Source: Blasia pusilla
Taxonomy: Eukaryota; Marchantiophyta; Marchantiopsida; Blasiales
Length of the DNA stretch: 64,000 nucleotides
Direction: 5' to 3'
Assembly (NCBI GenBank): GCA_050084515.1
Contig: CM114272.1
Location: forward strand, 48,360,001 to 48,424,000
Shown here: positions 22,742 to 34,140 of the stretch, one piece after another
Numbering within the stretch: position 1 is the first letter of the stretch
Layout: each line of letters starts with the position of its first letter
Position numbers and translations under genes: made by a program
The notes under the pieces: model-generated
Told to the model about the DNA's origin: nothing
The model's database searches: none
The model's input: only the letters and a program-made list of their open reading frames with translations

Positions 22742-24422
22742 TTCGAGCGTTAGAATTGTCGTCAATCGGACCAACGAAACTTCCAACCCGTCTTCAATTC
22801 CGCACCAACGAACGCGTAGCGTGTAGCGCCTCGGTGGTCAATGTCATCTCGGAGTGAGTATTTCTACATGGATTTATCGGGTTCTTTGGGTCAGGGTGCG
22901 GTTCATGACGACGACTTTCTGCCCCTGTGCATTTTAGGTTATCCTGCGGTAAGGCGTTTATATGAAGACCTAGGTGCACCTACTACGCAGGTGTATGCGA
23001 AAATCTTGACCAATTCGAGCGATGAACCTCCTCTGCCTGGCATTCATCAATTCGTGAATTGCAAACGCTCAATCGGTCGACATCAGCCCAAGACGAAATC
23101 CTTCTCGGGCTAGCATCCGAGGTTCTATCACTCTACAATCCGATGAATTAGACACAAGCTCTATTCCATTGTGGAACCTGGGAGGACCACAAACACGATC
23201 TCGGCCGAGGTTCTTATGAGAGTATCCACGAGAAGGTATACAAACACCCACCGACAAGTAATTCACCATGTTTATTGACGGTGGGATTTAATAAGGATTT
23301 GTATCTTGTGTGCTGGTAGACCAAAAGACTACTTCAAAGAGAAGGGTTTGGAATGGTGAAAAGGGTTTATGTAATTAAAGGTAGACGGAATTCATGGCTT
23401 AGGACCCGCAAGTGATAAGTCTAAGGCATCAAGTGAAAATAGCCTATTCCCCGAGTGCGTGTTAAAGCTATTCCCGTGAAGTCAAGTTGCTTGAATCGGA
23501 GGGAGTGATGATTAGTCAACGGCAGAAGTGGAGATGTAATTCGAAAGTACCTCACGCAAAGAAGCTAAAACAAGAAGCACCTATGGCGGAGGAGATGGAG
23601 GGACGTTTAGAATTTTGCTTGTAATTATTTGCATGGTGATCCGATCTTTTCAATCTAAGGCCCCAATGTGTTCATCTTCTCAAACTTGAACTTTGGATTC
23701 TTCTATTTTCCACTTAAGATTGAGTTTTCCAAAATTCTTGGAATCTTTGGACCTCCTCCTCTCCTAAATGTGCTCCTAGACTCTTATACGTAATTTCAAA
23801 CATAGTGCTCTCCTTCTAGAGTGATACCGGGTTATCATCGGTTTAAGGGATTCCTCTTGCTTTTCTGGATCTTTTGATACGGGCTGGGCCCAACATTACG
23901 AATTCATTCACTCATAGCGGTCATTGGTGGGTGGCTCACTTACTTACATCCTCTTTTTTTGGTGTTTTCAGTTTCTTTCATAACTTTCTTCTAGAATGTC
24001 GATTTTGGACGTGTTTGGGCTTGTTTCGATCATCTTGACGAGCTCGTTCTTTTCATATCAAGTAGGTTTTCTAGTTTTTCTCCTTCTCTGTAGACGTCTA
24101 TTTTTTGGTACGGGTTTGGTTTAGGTCAATTCCTCCCAAAAGTCTTCCTTGCTCTTTCAACTCCTTACCTTATAGTTTCGCCTCTACAAACATTTGCCAT
24201 CTCCTTAAGGTCAATAGAAATTCATATTCTTGAGCCACCTCTTCCGATATCATATAGATCACTTTTCCTTTTCAATTTCTTTTTATATTTTTTTTACAGT
24301 AACTTTTAATCATAAATTCAGTATTGCCTAATCTTCTTCTTTCCATCTCAATTTCTTTTGGACAGATTCCATTACTTTTGCTTTGCTCGTTATCCTCATG
24401 ATTTCTCCAAACCACGTTTCAT
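22742..24422. other. Unrecognised segment before the LINE
   Basis: An open stretch at 22841-23113 (and 50159 onward in copy B) begins MSSRSEYFYMDLSGSLG, but the two copies differ by small indels and no family is recognised. From 23270 to 24400 the sequence is T-rich. It may be the 5' untranslated region of the following LINE. Confidence 0.4.
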
Positions 24423-27400
24423 ATGTCCTTCCTTGTCTTCGATGACTTGCCTACCTTTACTTCTGTGTCATCAAAGATGGAGTTGGATTCTCCATCTACT
24501 CGCTTATCTGGTTTTATATGCCCTCCTACAGCCGTAACCTCTCCCCGTGGTTCACCTACTCATCGTAGATCTCGCCATTTTCCTCTAGATGCTAATACAC
24601 CCATTATAACCGCTACATTTCTTCCGGATTCTCCTCTTTTCCCTTCGTCGCGTTGTCATATTGAGCCTAATCTTGATCCATTATTACCAAATCCTTCTAC
24701 TTTGCCATCCCCACATATCTCATCTATGCCCTTGCTTCTAACTCTCATATATTCTACCCAAATCTCCCCTCTTCCTCCTCCTCCTTCCCCAACCTACTTA
24801 CCCCCTCATCGTCCGCCATCACCACCTCTTGCATCTCCCACCTCGTCTCCTTGTAACCCTTCTACTTCTCCATTTGTACCAAAGGTTCATTGCATACCTT
24901 GTAGTAAGGAGTTTTCTCCTAATGGGATCAAAAGCCATCAGCGATACTGTCGATCCATACATGGGCCTTCAATCCCTAACCTGATACCACCTCCTACTGC
25001 ACTCCCCACAACAACTGCTTGGACCTGGTTAAGCCAAATTGATCTTCTTCGCTCTTTCCATCCAAGTCTTCCTCGTCCTAGACTTTACACTTGCATTCCT
25101 ATTGCTCTTCGCCCCATCACCCAACAAGCTTTGCTTTTCCCATTAGAAAGGTTAGTGCGTGATCCCACAGATATCAATGCTTGGTATCTCCTATTACTCT
25201 TCCCACAATAGGTTTTAGTCCTCCCTCCAAGGGGTGGTGCAACGGGTCATCGTGAAACCTCCATACGTATTCAACGCTTTATGTCTAGGGATTGGGAGAA
25301 TCTTCAGAATGAGCATGTACTTCGAGGAGAGGCCTTAGTTGTTGCTCATCCCACTCAACATGCCAATCATGGGAGGCCTTCAATACAACAACGCCTTCGA
25401 CGAAGTCTACTTTTGGGACAGGTAGGTGAGTTTTCACGTGCAACTCGAGCATTGGGTCCTCTTTCTCTGGCGGTTCCAAGGGCAAAAATAGTGGCTCTCT
25501 TAGAAGCTCTTCATCCTCCTTCAAGTGGCGATGCTCCACCTTTTGTGGAAGACTATACAACGGACCTGGACTTGGAGCTTGACTTGGAGGTTTTCACAAG
25601 GGCTTTTGTGCATACTCCTCGCTTATCAGCAAGCGGGCTATCAGGGATGGTTTTTTAGCATCTCCGTGATTGCTTTATCCTAGCAAATTCAACAAGTGGC
25701 TTTGTCTCTCTATGTAAGGTGTGTGCACATATGGCGGCATCTCGTCTCCCATGCTCTATCTCTAGGCTCTTAGGGGCTTGTCGTTTGTTGGCTATGGATA
25801 AGTTTCCTTCAAGAGTGCGCCCTTTCGCTATTGGAGAGGTTTTATACCGCTTGGTTAGTCGATCCCTATGCTTGCAATTTCGTCCTCACTTTAGTGCCCA
25901 CTTATTTCCTCATCAATTTGGAGTGGCAACTCTTGGATGTTGTGAGGCTGTGGTGCATGGGATTCGCTCCACTCTTGATATTCATCCAGATTGGGTAGCA
26001 ATTCAAGTCGATGTGGCTAACGCATTCAATTCAGTTTCTCCTGCGGCCATCTTTGAGGAGTTACCTTGTGCAAGAGGACAACTCGCGAGCCTCATTCCAT
26101 TTTTTTGCTCCTTCTATGCCTATGATACGCCCATTATCTATTCCCATCATGCTACTTCTGGGGAATATAGTATTCTACAATCGGCTTGTGGCACACGTCA
26201 AGGTGATCCCATGGGTGGCCACTCTTTGCCATTGCCCATTTTCGTGCCCTTCGAGCATCAGCGCAAGCATTTCCATCTTGTCTTTTCCCTTCTATTGCTG
26301 ATGACACTCACATTATAGGTCCTCCTTCTGAAGTGGTTCTTGCTTATGCCCATTTCATGGAGCAACTCTCTTTCTTAAACCTTAAAGTCCAACCTAGTAA
26401 ATGTGGAGTATGGTCTCCTTCATGCCTTCCCTAAACTTTCATCCCACCTACTCCTGATTTTCCCATCTACATTGAAGGGGTTAGAGTTCTTGGGGTCCCA
26501 ATTGGCTTCATCGACTATGTCTCAAAGTTCTTGGATGAGACCCTTTTGAAAAACGTGGAATGACTTCATTTGTTACCTCATCTAGGGGATCCCCAAGTGG
26601 CTTATGGGATTCTCTCCCAATGTTTTCTACAACGTCCTTCCTTCCTTCTTCGCACTTGTCCTCCCACTTCAAGGTTCTTACATGGGTTGGCCTCTTTTGA
26701 CGCTTCTATCTTGGAATCTTTTGGTCAACTTCTTGGCCCGATTACCTTTGAGGGAGAGGATGGTGTCTTTACTTTGCGACAAGCTATCTTGCCTATTTCT
26801 TTTGGAGGGTGGGAATGTCCTCCCACAAATCATCTGCTCCCGCAACCTTTTTGGGGAGTTGGACATTGGTAGCACCGATTATGCCTTCAAGGTTTCTCCA
26901 AGGAGATACACATATCTTGATGGATCATATCGCCCATGTAGAGGAGGGGGACTTGTTATTTCAACAACAATTGAGATGTGCACGAGCTCTTCTTCCTCTT
27001 GCTACACAAGCAATTCTCCCCCCTTTCAGTCAACTGATTACGGAAGGGCTTGATAGACTTCAAGAGCATATCTCCGAGAATCTGCATCAAATCAACTTTT
27101 CCAGCATTCTCTGCGAGGCATCTTTTGACGCTAATCGAGCTCATCTACGTTCATGTGCGGGTACCGTAGCGGGGGCGTGGCTTATTGCAAATCCTCTTAT
27201 TCTTCCATTTCGTCTTCCTCAAAGTATATTCTCGACAACTTTGCGTTATGTCTTGGACTTTCCCATCCTTCTCTCTTAGATGTGCCAAATTGTGTATGTG
27301 GGGATCCCATTGATGCCAAGAATATCCATATTGTCTGATGTGCACATGGTGGAGAACGAACGGCCACACATTATGTCATTAGAGAGGCGGTAGCATCGGT

Positions 27401-27553
27401 GGCTCGTACTACAAGATACATTGTTGGGCAAGAGCAACTCCATATTCTACCTTCAACCACACAAGCAACCTCTCGTCAAAGAGTGGATCTTCTTATGTCT
27501 CGAGGGGGATTCTGGACATTAGATGATGTGATGGTTGTTGATCCAAGACGTTC
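24423..27553 (+). pseudogene. LINE, near full length, 3'-truncated, copy A
   Basis: The first open part (24423-25211, 262 residues) is proline/serine-rich with a Cys/His finger near 24890-24955 (CIPCSKEFSPNGIKSHQRYC), probably nucleic-acid binding. After a TAG, further frames cover 25281-25658 and 25719-26318. The RT has VDVANAFNSV (about 26007), CGTRQGDPMGG (about 26188), and ADDTHIIGPP (26297) in another frame because of a one-base deletion near 26216. The C-terminal part includes LGDPQVAYGILSQCF, a CVCG...AHGGERTATH knuckle (27290-27370) and RVDLLMSRGG...LDDVMVVDP, possibly a PD-(D/E)XK endonuclease. It stops at 27553 against host sequence. The same defects occur at 51741-54871. Confidence 0.85.
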
Positions 27554-27578
27554 CCACCAAGTGTCTGGGATGTTGCAG

Positions 27579-29965
27579 CTTGAAACAAAACACAAGCTGG
27601 ATGACCAAATGCGAGAAAAGGTCTGGGCCGAGGAAAAGCGGCAGAGAGAGAAATATCATGACAAAGAAGTGGTGCAAGCGGTCGATTTCCCATTCCACCA
27701 CACAAACCGATCGTCATTCAGGCTCCTCAGAGTTAAATTATTATTTTTTACATAATTGTCGTCAGACGAGTATCTATGTGTAACTTTGCCTTGTAAGCTC
27801 GACTTTTAAGTGCTACAACTCGCTCCGTTGATTCAAACCAGGTGGTCGATAAAGAATTGGAGATGGATCGTCAGGACTTGGAGAAAAGAAGGTAGGCCAA
27901 ACTCATACCACCTAATTTCTCGATATTCCCACTTGTTGCTGGCCAAATCTGAATTTGTGGGTTTCCTTTTTCAAAGGTGGCCTGAGATAACAAAACCCTA
28001 AGGATTATGAGATGGAATCTAACGGAGGCTACAACGTGTTATCTGATGGGACTAATATGCACTGGATCATGTGTGAAAACAACCAGGAATAATGTGCTAC
28101 GACTGCAAGAGTACATTCAGCAGTATTTGATGGAGAAAGAAGAGCTTGATAGGGCGAATGTAAGCAACTTACCGCATAAACCTGGTTTTCCTATGCCCTG
28201 GAGCTCCACATGCCCAAACTACAAAACTCCGTTCTTTCCCAGGTTGTGAATGGCCCAGTTTCAACACCATTGAAACTACAGTAGATTTGATCTGTAAACC
28301 TGAAAGGAGTAGGATCTGCGGTACCACATGCTTGGGCTAAGCCTAATAATACTCAGAGATGCACTCTGAGTATTCACCGTGGATTTCAAGATTATTTAAC
28401 TATCACAGAATTCTTGTTGAAAGAAATCCATAATTTAGTACTTTGCATGCACTGCCGGGCTCCCAAGACAGATCAACTTCACAAACTTGATCAACGGGAT
28501 TTTGGCCAGAATCTGCTGCTAGGTTTCTTATTGTAATCTATGTTCACTCTAAATATTGTAGGAAGCACAAAGGAAGAAGGATGAACAAGACATCCTTGAT
28601 TACCAACAAATGGTGGAGGCCCGCATTCGTGCAAAAGAGGAGAAAGATAGGATTCAGAAGGCGTTCAAGGACAAGTATATAGCCAATTCCACAACTTCAT
28701 CTCACAGTCAGCTTTGAGTGACTTCACCTCATAGTTCTTGTTGTCTTTGTAGTACCGGCACAGCTCCTCTCTGTTAGCATGCAGGCCTTGACAACTGTCC
28801 ACTCACACCAGTTAAGTCTTGTAGAGTACACGAGGATACTTGGAATCTGATGACCAATTCACCGTCCAGGATATATGGAATGCTCTCTGCTGGACAAGAG
28901 GAAGCCCAGAGAGAGAGGGATGAGATGGAGGCTGCACTCAATGATCTCTACTTCCAGCAGGCAGAGGAGGAGTACTTCAAGAAAGCAGAGGCATTGCGTA
29001 AACACGTAAGTGCCACAATACAAATTCAATTTCTCAGAGCTCACAATCCAGAGATCTGTATGTCACATTCGGAGCAGGTATTGATCCTATTTGGTCTTTC
29101 GTAATCTTTGGCAGAGGGAGAACATGAAAGCTTAACATGAAGGCTTTGAGTGATCAGTACTGGGCAATGAAGAAGTATCGCTATGAGCAAATGAAGATCC
29201 AGAAGGAGACCTGGCGCAGAAAATGATGGAGCAACAAATGGAGGTACAGGTTCTCCAACCTCGGTCTAGTGAATGAGAAACAAATAGCTACCAGATGAGA
29301 TACTGCTAGGGATCTCGATCAGCTGTACATGCACTTGATTCTAACGGCGATAAAATCTAATGAATATTTTCGATAGCTATTATGCTATAGACATGACACA
29401 CCTTATGAGGCTTTCGTGGGTTTTGGAAATAAAGATGAACAAGTTCGATCAAATGAGTGCATACAAGCAACGAATGAAAAAGCTCGAGTACAGGCGGCAG
29501 ATAGACGCGCAGTGGGAGGAAATGCAGGAATTATTGGCTAAAGAGGTAAGAGTACACATTGACAAGCAAACATCTACCGTCAAGTAGAGAACATTTTCAT
29601 ACAGGCCATGCCATTACGCACTTGTGCACGGCTTCCAAAAGCCACTTTATCTAATGCTTGGTTTATAACTAATCCAGGCTGCCGAGGAGAAAGCTAAGAG
29701 GAGGAAAGAAAAAGAAGAGTACGCTAGACAGGAAGTGTTGCTAGAGGCAGAACGGCAACGAATCTTGAAAGAGTGCTCCGAGAACCTTGCACGATTCTTC
29801 CCCAAAGGTCTATGCAGGGATCAGAATGACCTGCATGTGTGGGCTTCCAGCAAAGGATCGAACAGAGGTAAGAGAACGGCTAATCAGAAGGCTGCCCACA
29901 TTGTGATGTATGGATCCAAGGCATTATGCTTGCGCCAAACTGCGAGTATCGTAACAGCGGGTTAG
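27579..29965 (+). CDS. MNS1: MNS1-like flagellar microtubule inner protein, 5'-partial
   Basis: MNS1 (FAP127 in Chlamydomonas) is a coiled-coil protein inside the doublet microtubules of motile flagella. Exons I can join by GT-AG rules and phase: 27579-27668, 27842-27891, 28087-28159, 28562-28674, 28870-29005, 29115-29242, 29435-29545 and 29678-29965. Motifs like those of MNS1 are RIRAKEEKDRIQKAF, AEEEYFKKAEALRKH, SAYKQRMKKLEYRRQ and, near the C-terminus, ERQRILKECSENLARFFPKG. The whole is Lys/Glu-rich and helical. The N-terminal exons are missing: a truncated LINE ends 25 bp before the first exon. The sixth exon carries a 13-bp tandem duplication at its start and a one-base deletion near 29208, so the gene may be broken. 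The exact last exon is uncertain. Confidence 0.75.
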
Positions 29966-31261
29966 TTTCTTCACTCACATTCGTTGTGTTGAGAACCTAT
30001 ATAATTGTTCCAATTTTGATGTGACACAAACTTCCAAGTTCAGCTTTGCGACTACTTCAGAGTGTCTCATCCATCATGTCCCCCACCTCCGAGGTCAGGT
30101 ATATGGATCGCTTTAGGTCTACAACCATCAGGTCCAGCTGGGCGACGATCAAGATCCGGCTCCGAAAATGGCCCCCCACAACTTTCGGAGGGGTAATAGA
30201 AAGTTCCGCCTTTCTGTAGTTTTCAGGGAAACCCGCTACCTCATATGACTGATCCTAAGATTAGATCGAAAACATGACGCTGGATAGCTACAGATTTGAT
30301 ATCGGTCAGTGCCCCCGAAACCTCGGATCTCGTAGCTCGATTAGAAGATACAATCTTCCATAGGTCTGACGACACAGCGCAACAAAAAAATCTGGTTCAA
30401 GTTGATGTAGAAGTGGTTCCGATCTCAACTTCACTTAATGCTTGCTCCCTAGTTCTAAAATCTCTGCCACTTACGGATGTCAGCACGTTATCCAACCTCA
30501 CCGGTCCCCTTTCGTCCAACATAATTCCGTGTGACGAGATAATCCTCTCAAGCTAGCAATGCACGCCGACCTGAAAGTATCCACAATCCCGAGTCTCTTC
30601 CTTGCCATGCCCAACCTTTAAAACGGGGTAGAATAGCCCGTAAGTACACCGCTAGGAAGCCTCATACCTCGGTATGCAGGTCAGTTTATCTTCTCGAGAT
30701 ACTCTCATGCATTCAGACATCCAAATCAGAACATAAAGCTTCGATCTAAAAAGGGACATATTAGATCCTGGACGAATACCAAAACTCAGCTGCAGTAAGA
30801 TTGTACAACGTAAGGTAAAATTAAATTCCTCGTAGATAACATATTTGATTTTGGAGGGTGTATGACAATTTCTTTTCATCTAAAAGTGGTAATTGCATGG
30901 AAGAGGGATGGAGAACTGAAACCATCCGAACAGGCAGCATAGCTAAGGCCATAGTCATGAGGTAACTATTCTTAGCACTCTCCCTCGAAGGAAAGGAGAA
31001 TGGGCTATGAGCAAACTCTGTACAAAAGTCAGAAGAGCACAGTGGAAACAGAACACCTGAAAGACGAGCGCTATTGCAGTCGACGATGCCTATCCACGCA
31101 AGGATCAAACACCGATGGTGCTCTACTCCGACAAGGTAGGTCATGCACTCCTTGAACCTAGCAGGTTGATTGCAGAAAGCGGTCGCCTCCATCCAAAGCA
31201 GCTCCTTGCACTAGCACCAGCCAGTGATCTCTCGATCGGAACCGAGGACCTCCAGCAGGAC
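29966..31261. other. Intergenic, no gene seen
   Basis: This lies between the convergent MNS1-like and peroxiredoxin genes. A frame at 30296-30556 has no recognisable domain. It probably contains both 3' untranslated regions. Confidence 0.5.
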
Positions 31262-32015
31262 TTAAAAGTAGTATCGAACGTCTCCAACCAGGCTAGCCGA
31301 TCGTAAGAACTTTACACCCACTTCAGAGAACGATGCATTTCCTGTTGTAAGATTAGATGTTGGGCTGGGAGTGAGCCGAATGTATGACTTTCCTGAAGGC
31401 ACTTCGACGGTCTCAAAGCCCTTGGGGAACTTCTCCTTTGCTGCCTCGTTAGAAAGCGATGGTACCACCATCACCTTGTCACCGTGATTCCAATTGACAG
31501 GGGGCCACGCTGTGTGTAGCTGTGAGTTGAAGCGAGTCGATCACACGCAGGACCTCCTTGAAATTGCGCCCGGTGGTGGCGGGATACAGAATGGACAGCT
31601 TCAGCTTCTTGTCAGGCCCGAAGATGTACACAGCCCGAGCGGTAAGCGGGATTCCGCTGGCATCCTTCTCCTCCGGGTCCAACATGCCAAACTGAACAGC
31701 CAAGTCCCTTTTGGGATCGGAGATGATGGGGTAATTGACCTTGGAATTGGGCGTGTAGCTCTCTATGTCCTTAATCCAAGCCTTGTGCGACTCCACATCG
31801 TTGCAACTCAGAGCCAGTACCTTTACCCCTCTCTTCTCGAACTCCGGCAAGAACTGCCCTACAGCTCCCAGTTCTGTTGTGCAAACGGGAGTGAAGTCGT
31901 TGGGATGCGAGAAAAGGATCGCCCAAGACCCCTCAATGTACTTGTGGAAATCAATCTCTCCCAAAGTCGTTTCGGCCACGAACTGTGGCGCCGTGTCTCC
32001 GAGCTTCAAGGCCAT
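31262..32015 (-). CDS. PER1: 1-Cys peroxiredoxin, frameshifted
   Basis: This enzyme family reduces hydrogen and lipid peroxides with one catalytic Cys; plant members act in nucleus and cytosol and are linked to desiccation tolerance. The start is ATG at 32015 (MALKLGDTAPQF), with A at -3 and G at +4; the open frame further upstream lacks an ATG. The catalytic Cys45 lies in NDFTPVCTTELG. RAVYIFGPDKKLKLSILYPA and TGRNF follow. The C-terminal domain reads KVMVVPSLSNEAAKEKFPKG then FETVEVPSGKSY, typical of plants. At 31500-31504 a run of five G shifts the frame by one base, so reading as written stops at 31479; four or seven G would restore it. The frame also runs about 32 residues beyond the usual end near TPSP. 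No intron was seen. The run may be a sequencing error. Confidence 0.9.
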
Positions 32016-32739
32016 GCTTGTTTCTTCGACCTGCTCTCCTCGCCTCAGAAAGATCGTAATCCTCGGCCTCAGGGAGATCGCAAACTTGACAACTGATGAA
32101 CGTCTGCTGCTTCGTGAGTGAAACAAGTGGAATGCTGCGATCTTGATCAAAGATTAAGGCGTTTGGCCGAGACTCTTGCTTTTACGCTTACCGTCTGTCA
32201 CTTGCGTGGGCCCCCCCTGCGAAGATGCTCGCGCGGTTTCCGTGGCGAAGTTTTATTGGCTACCCATCATCATGTTTTCGCTGGCTAACATGCGCGAACA
32301 AGAATTTCGGGTACTAGTGGTCAGGCCATGCGGAAGATTATTTTGGACTCATGGAAGGTTTGGGGTATTTTCTTAGTTGCCACTAACTTTTTACGGGATG
32401 TTTCTAGACAACCTTTCTTGCTTGAAGGAGAGGTTATAATGGAAGGCCCTTCGGATTTTGTACCTCCCTTCTCCTTAGAAGGTTGACATGACCTTTTCCC
32501 AAACAGTCTTCCCTCAAAGTTGTTATCCTCACATTCTCCTCCTCGGTACCTCTAGTCAATGTGGAAGCCCATTTTGAGGCAGTTTTTAGAAATATTACGT
32601 TGGATGGTTTTATTCCCATGGAGGTTTGGGCATGCATTTGTTTTTTCTCGAGGAAGGGTTCACCCTAGTTTAGGAGCTACAAGGAGTGACGATGGTGAAG
32701 GATGCCTATCTTTGTAGTTGACTTCATGACGAACATTGA
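32016..32739. other. Upstream of peroxiredoxin; no gene seen
   Basis: This should hold the peroxiredoxin promoter on the minus strand, but I see no clear TATA box. The stretch 32400-32739 has short degenerate frames and may be transposon-derived. Confidence 0.4.
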
Positions 32740-33010
32740 TTGGTCCTCCTAACCATATAGATGTATGGGGTTATGTGGGAGAGGAACACAGGCTAAGGCC
32801 TTCTTAGTGGTAGTCATGTTTCTTTAGGCGTAGCTGATAATATGTGTGCTATTGGTGAGTTTAGCCAATAGGAGGGACATTCCTTGTTTTTTTTCTTTTT
32901 CTTTTTCTTTCAATTGGGTTGGGTGTGACCTTTACGCATCTGGACTCCTTGAGTCCCCCTCTTTGTACTTTTGATGGGTTCCCTTTTATGCATACTTTCT
33001 TTCTCTTTGG
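32740..33010 (+). repeat. LINE 3' untranslated fragment, diverged
   Basis: The sequence resembles 22335-22700: 'atagatgtatgggg', the tract before 'ttggtgagttta', and 'gactccttgagtccccctc'. It is an old 3' end of the same LINE family on the plus strand. Confidence 0.55.
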
Positions 33011-33462
33011 AGAACAATGAGTCTATCCATCCTACTTCCTTTTCATGTTCTACTCACCCATCTTAGTATTTATCCTCTACCTATCCAAAATTTTCAAACA
33101 AATGGAGAGGACTTGTCTTTGCCTTCTCTTTATAAGTTCCTTCCTCCTCTCCCTTATTATATGTCTATCTAGATAGTGTAGGGATGGAGGCTGATCATCC
33201 TTCTCCATTATGAGGACTAAGATTGCACGTGTACAATTTTTGACAAATACCTAGACCAATATGCACTTATTTCTAGAAGTTGTGGGATGAGCCCCAAAGA
33301 AGTTGGTTATATGGAAAGGGATTGTGGGTTGAAACAAGTCCGAGTCCTAGTCGACACAATTTGATGACCTAAACCAATTGTGATTGTCTTATATCCTAGC
33401 CCAAAATTCCACACGGTTCAAGAGACCAAGCCCTCAATACATTGTGAAAGGGAAATACAAGG
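33011..33462. other. No gene seen; left flank of copy B
   Basis: The sequence is AT-rich. It may correspond to the part of copy A lying left of base 1, so the true left boundary of the duplication may be in or before this stretch. Confidence 0.4.
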
Positions 33463-34140
33463 CATGGGTAAAGAAGGTGGGAGAATCCATTGGAAGAATA
33501 AGGAGGACGAACTCAAAGACTCGAAGAACATAAAATCCACTTTCAGTTGGAGGCAAAGAAAAGAAGGGGAGTCCCTACAATCTAACTTGACCAATCGCAC
33601 AAGCAATATCAACGACAACTAAAGAGACATCCCAAACATGACTACAAAAGAGAACCTACAACAATGGCATCTCCTACAACAATGGCATCTCCCACAACTT
33701 GAACCTATCGTGAGTGTCCATCGACCTAGAAGGCAATAGAAAGTCGATGTGTATAATATAATCTATGATGTTATTTTAGAACATCTTCTTTATTTTCAAC
33801 CTCCTTCCCTTCTAACACTTGTCCTTTTGAACCAATCAACTCTTGACACATGATCGTTTCTTACAAATTCAATTTGGGGATTATGAGTTAGAGTCCAATT
33901 TGAAATCGGTCGAGTGTTCATTTGAAGTAGATTAGATTAATGATGGATAATTCAAATTGCCCATCGTTAACCCCTATCACATCTGAGTAGCCGATAGGCT
34001 GAGATCTATCGTGGATAGGGCGTAAGAGCCAGCATACTATCTTGAGTGTAACTTTGTCCCACGGTGTTGAATGAGGTTGAGGATAGGTCCATTGTGTCAG
34101 GAACGTCGTTTCTGACATCTTTCCTGTTGAGGTCTTTCAC

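Larger units (their letters stand above)
1..27553. repeat. Segmental duplication, copy A
   Basis: This stretch is collinear with 33463-54871. Base 1 matches base 33463, and the offset changes in steps: 33480 after an 18-bp insertion in B, 31272 after a 2.3-kb block present only in A, 28188 after an extra tandem unit in A, and finally 27318. The same stop codons and frameshifts occur in both copies. The left end is probably outside the window, because the match is already running at base 1. The right end is at about 27553, inside a LINE, where A passes into host sequence. An assembly artefact (retained haplotype) cannot be excluded from sequence alone. Confidence 0.93.

Noticed and set aside
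24770-24870. Proline-rich run as a structural (extensin-like) protein
   Set aside because: It lies in frame with the Cys/His finger and upstream of the RT of a LINE and has no Ser-Pro4 repeat pattern.
32016-32150. N-terminal extension of the peroxiredoxin as a targeting peptide
   Set aside because: The upstream open stretch is Arg/Ser-rich but has no ATG start; the ATG at 32015 has a good context and matches the family start.
33380-33622. 80-residue plus-strand frame at the copy-B border
   Set aside because: No domain, Lys/Glu-rich and short; the duplicate at the left window edge is incomplete.
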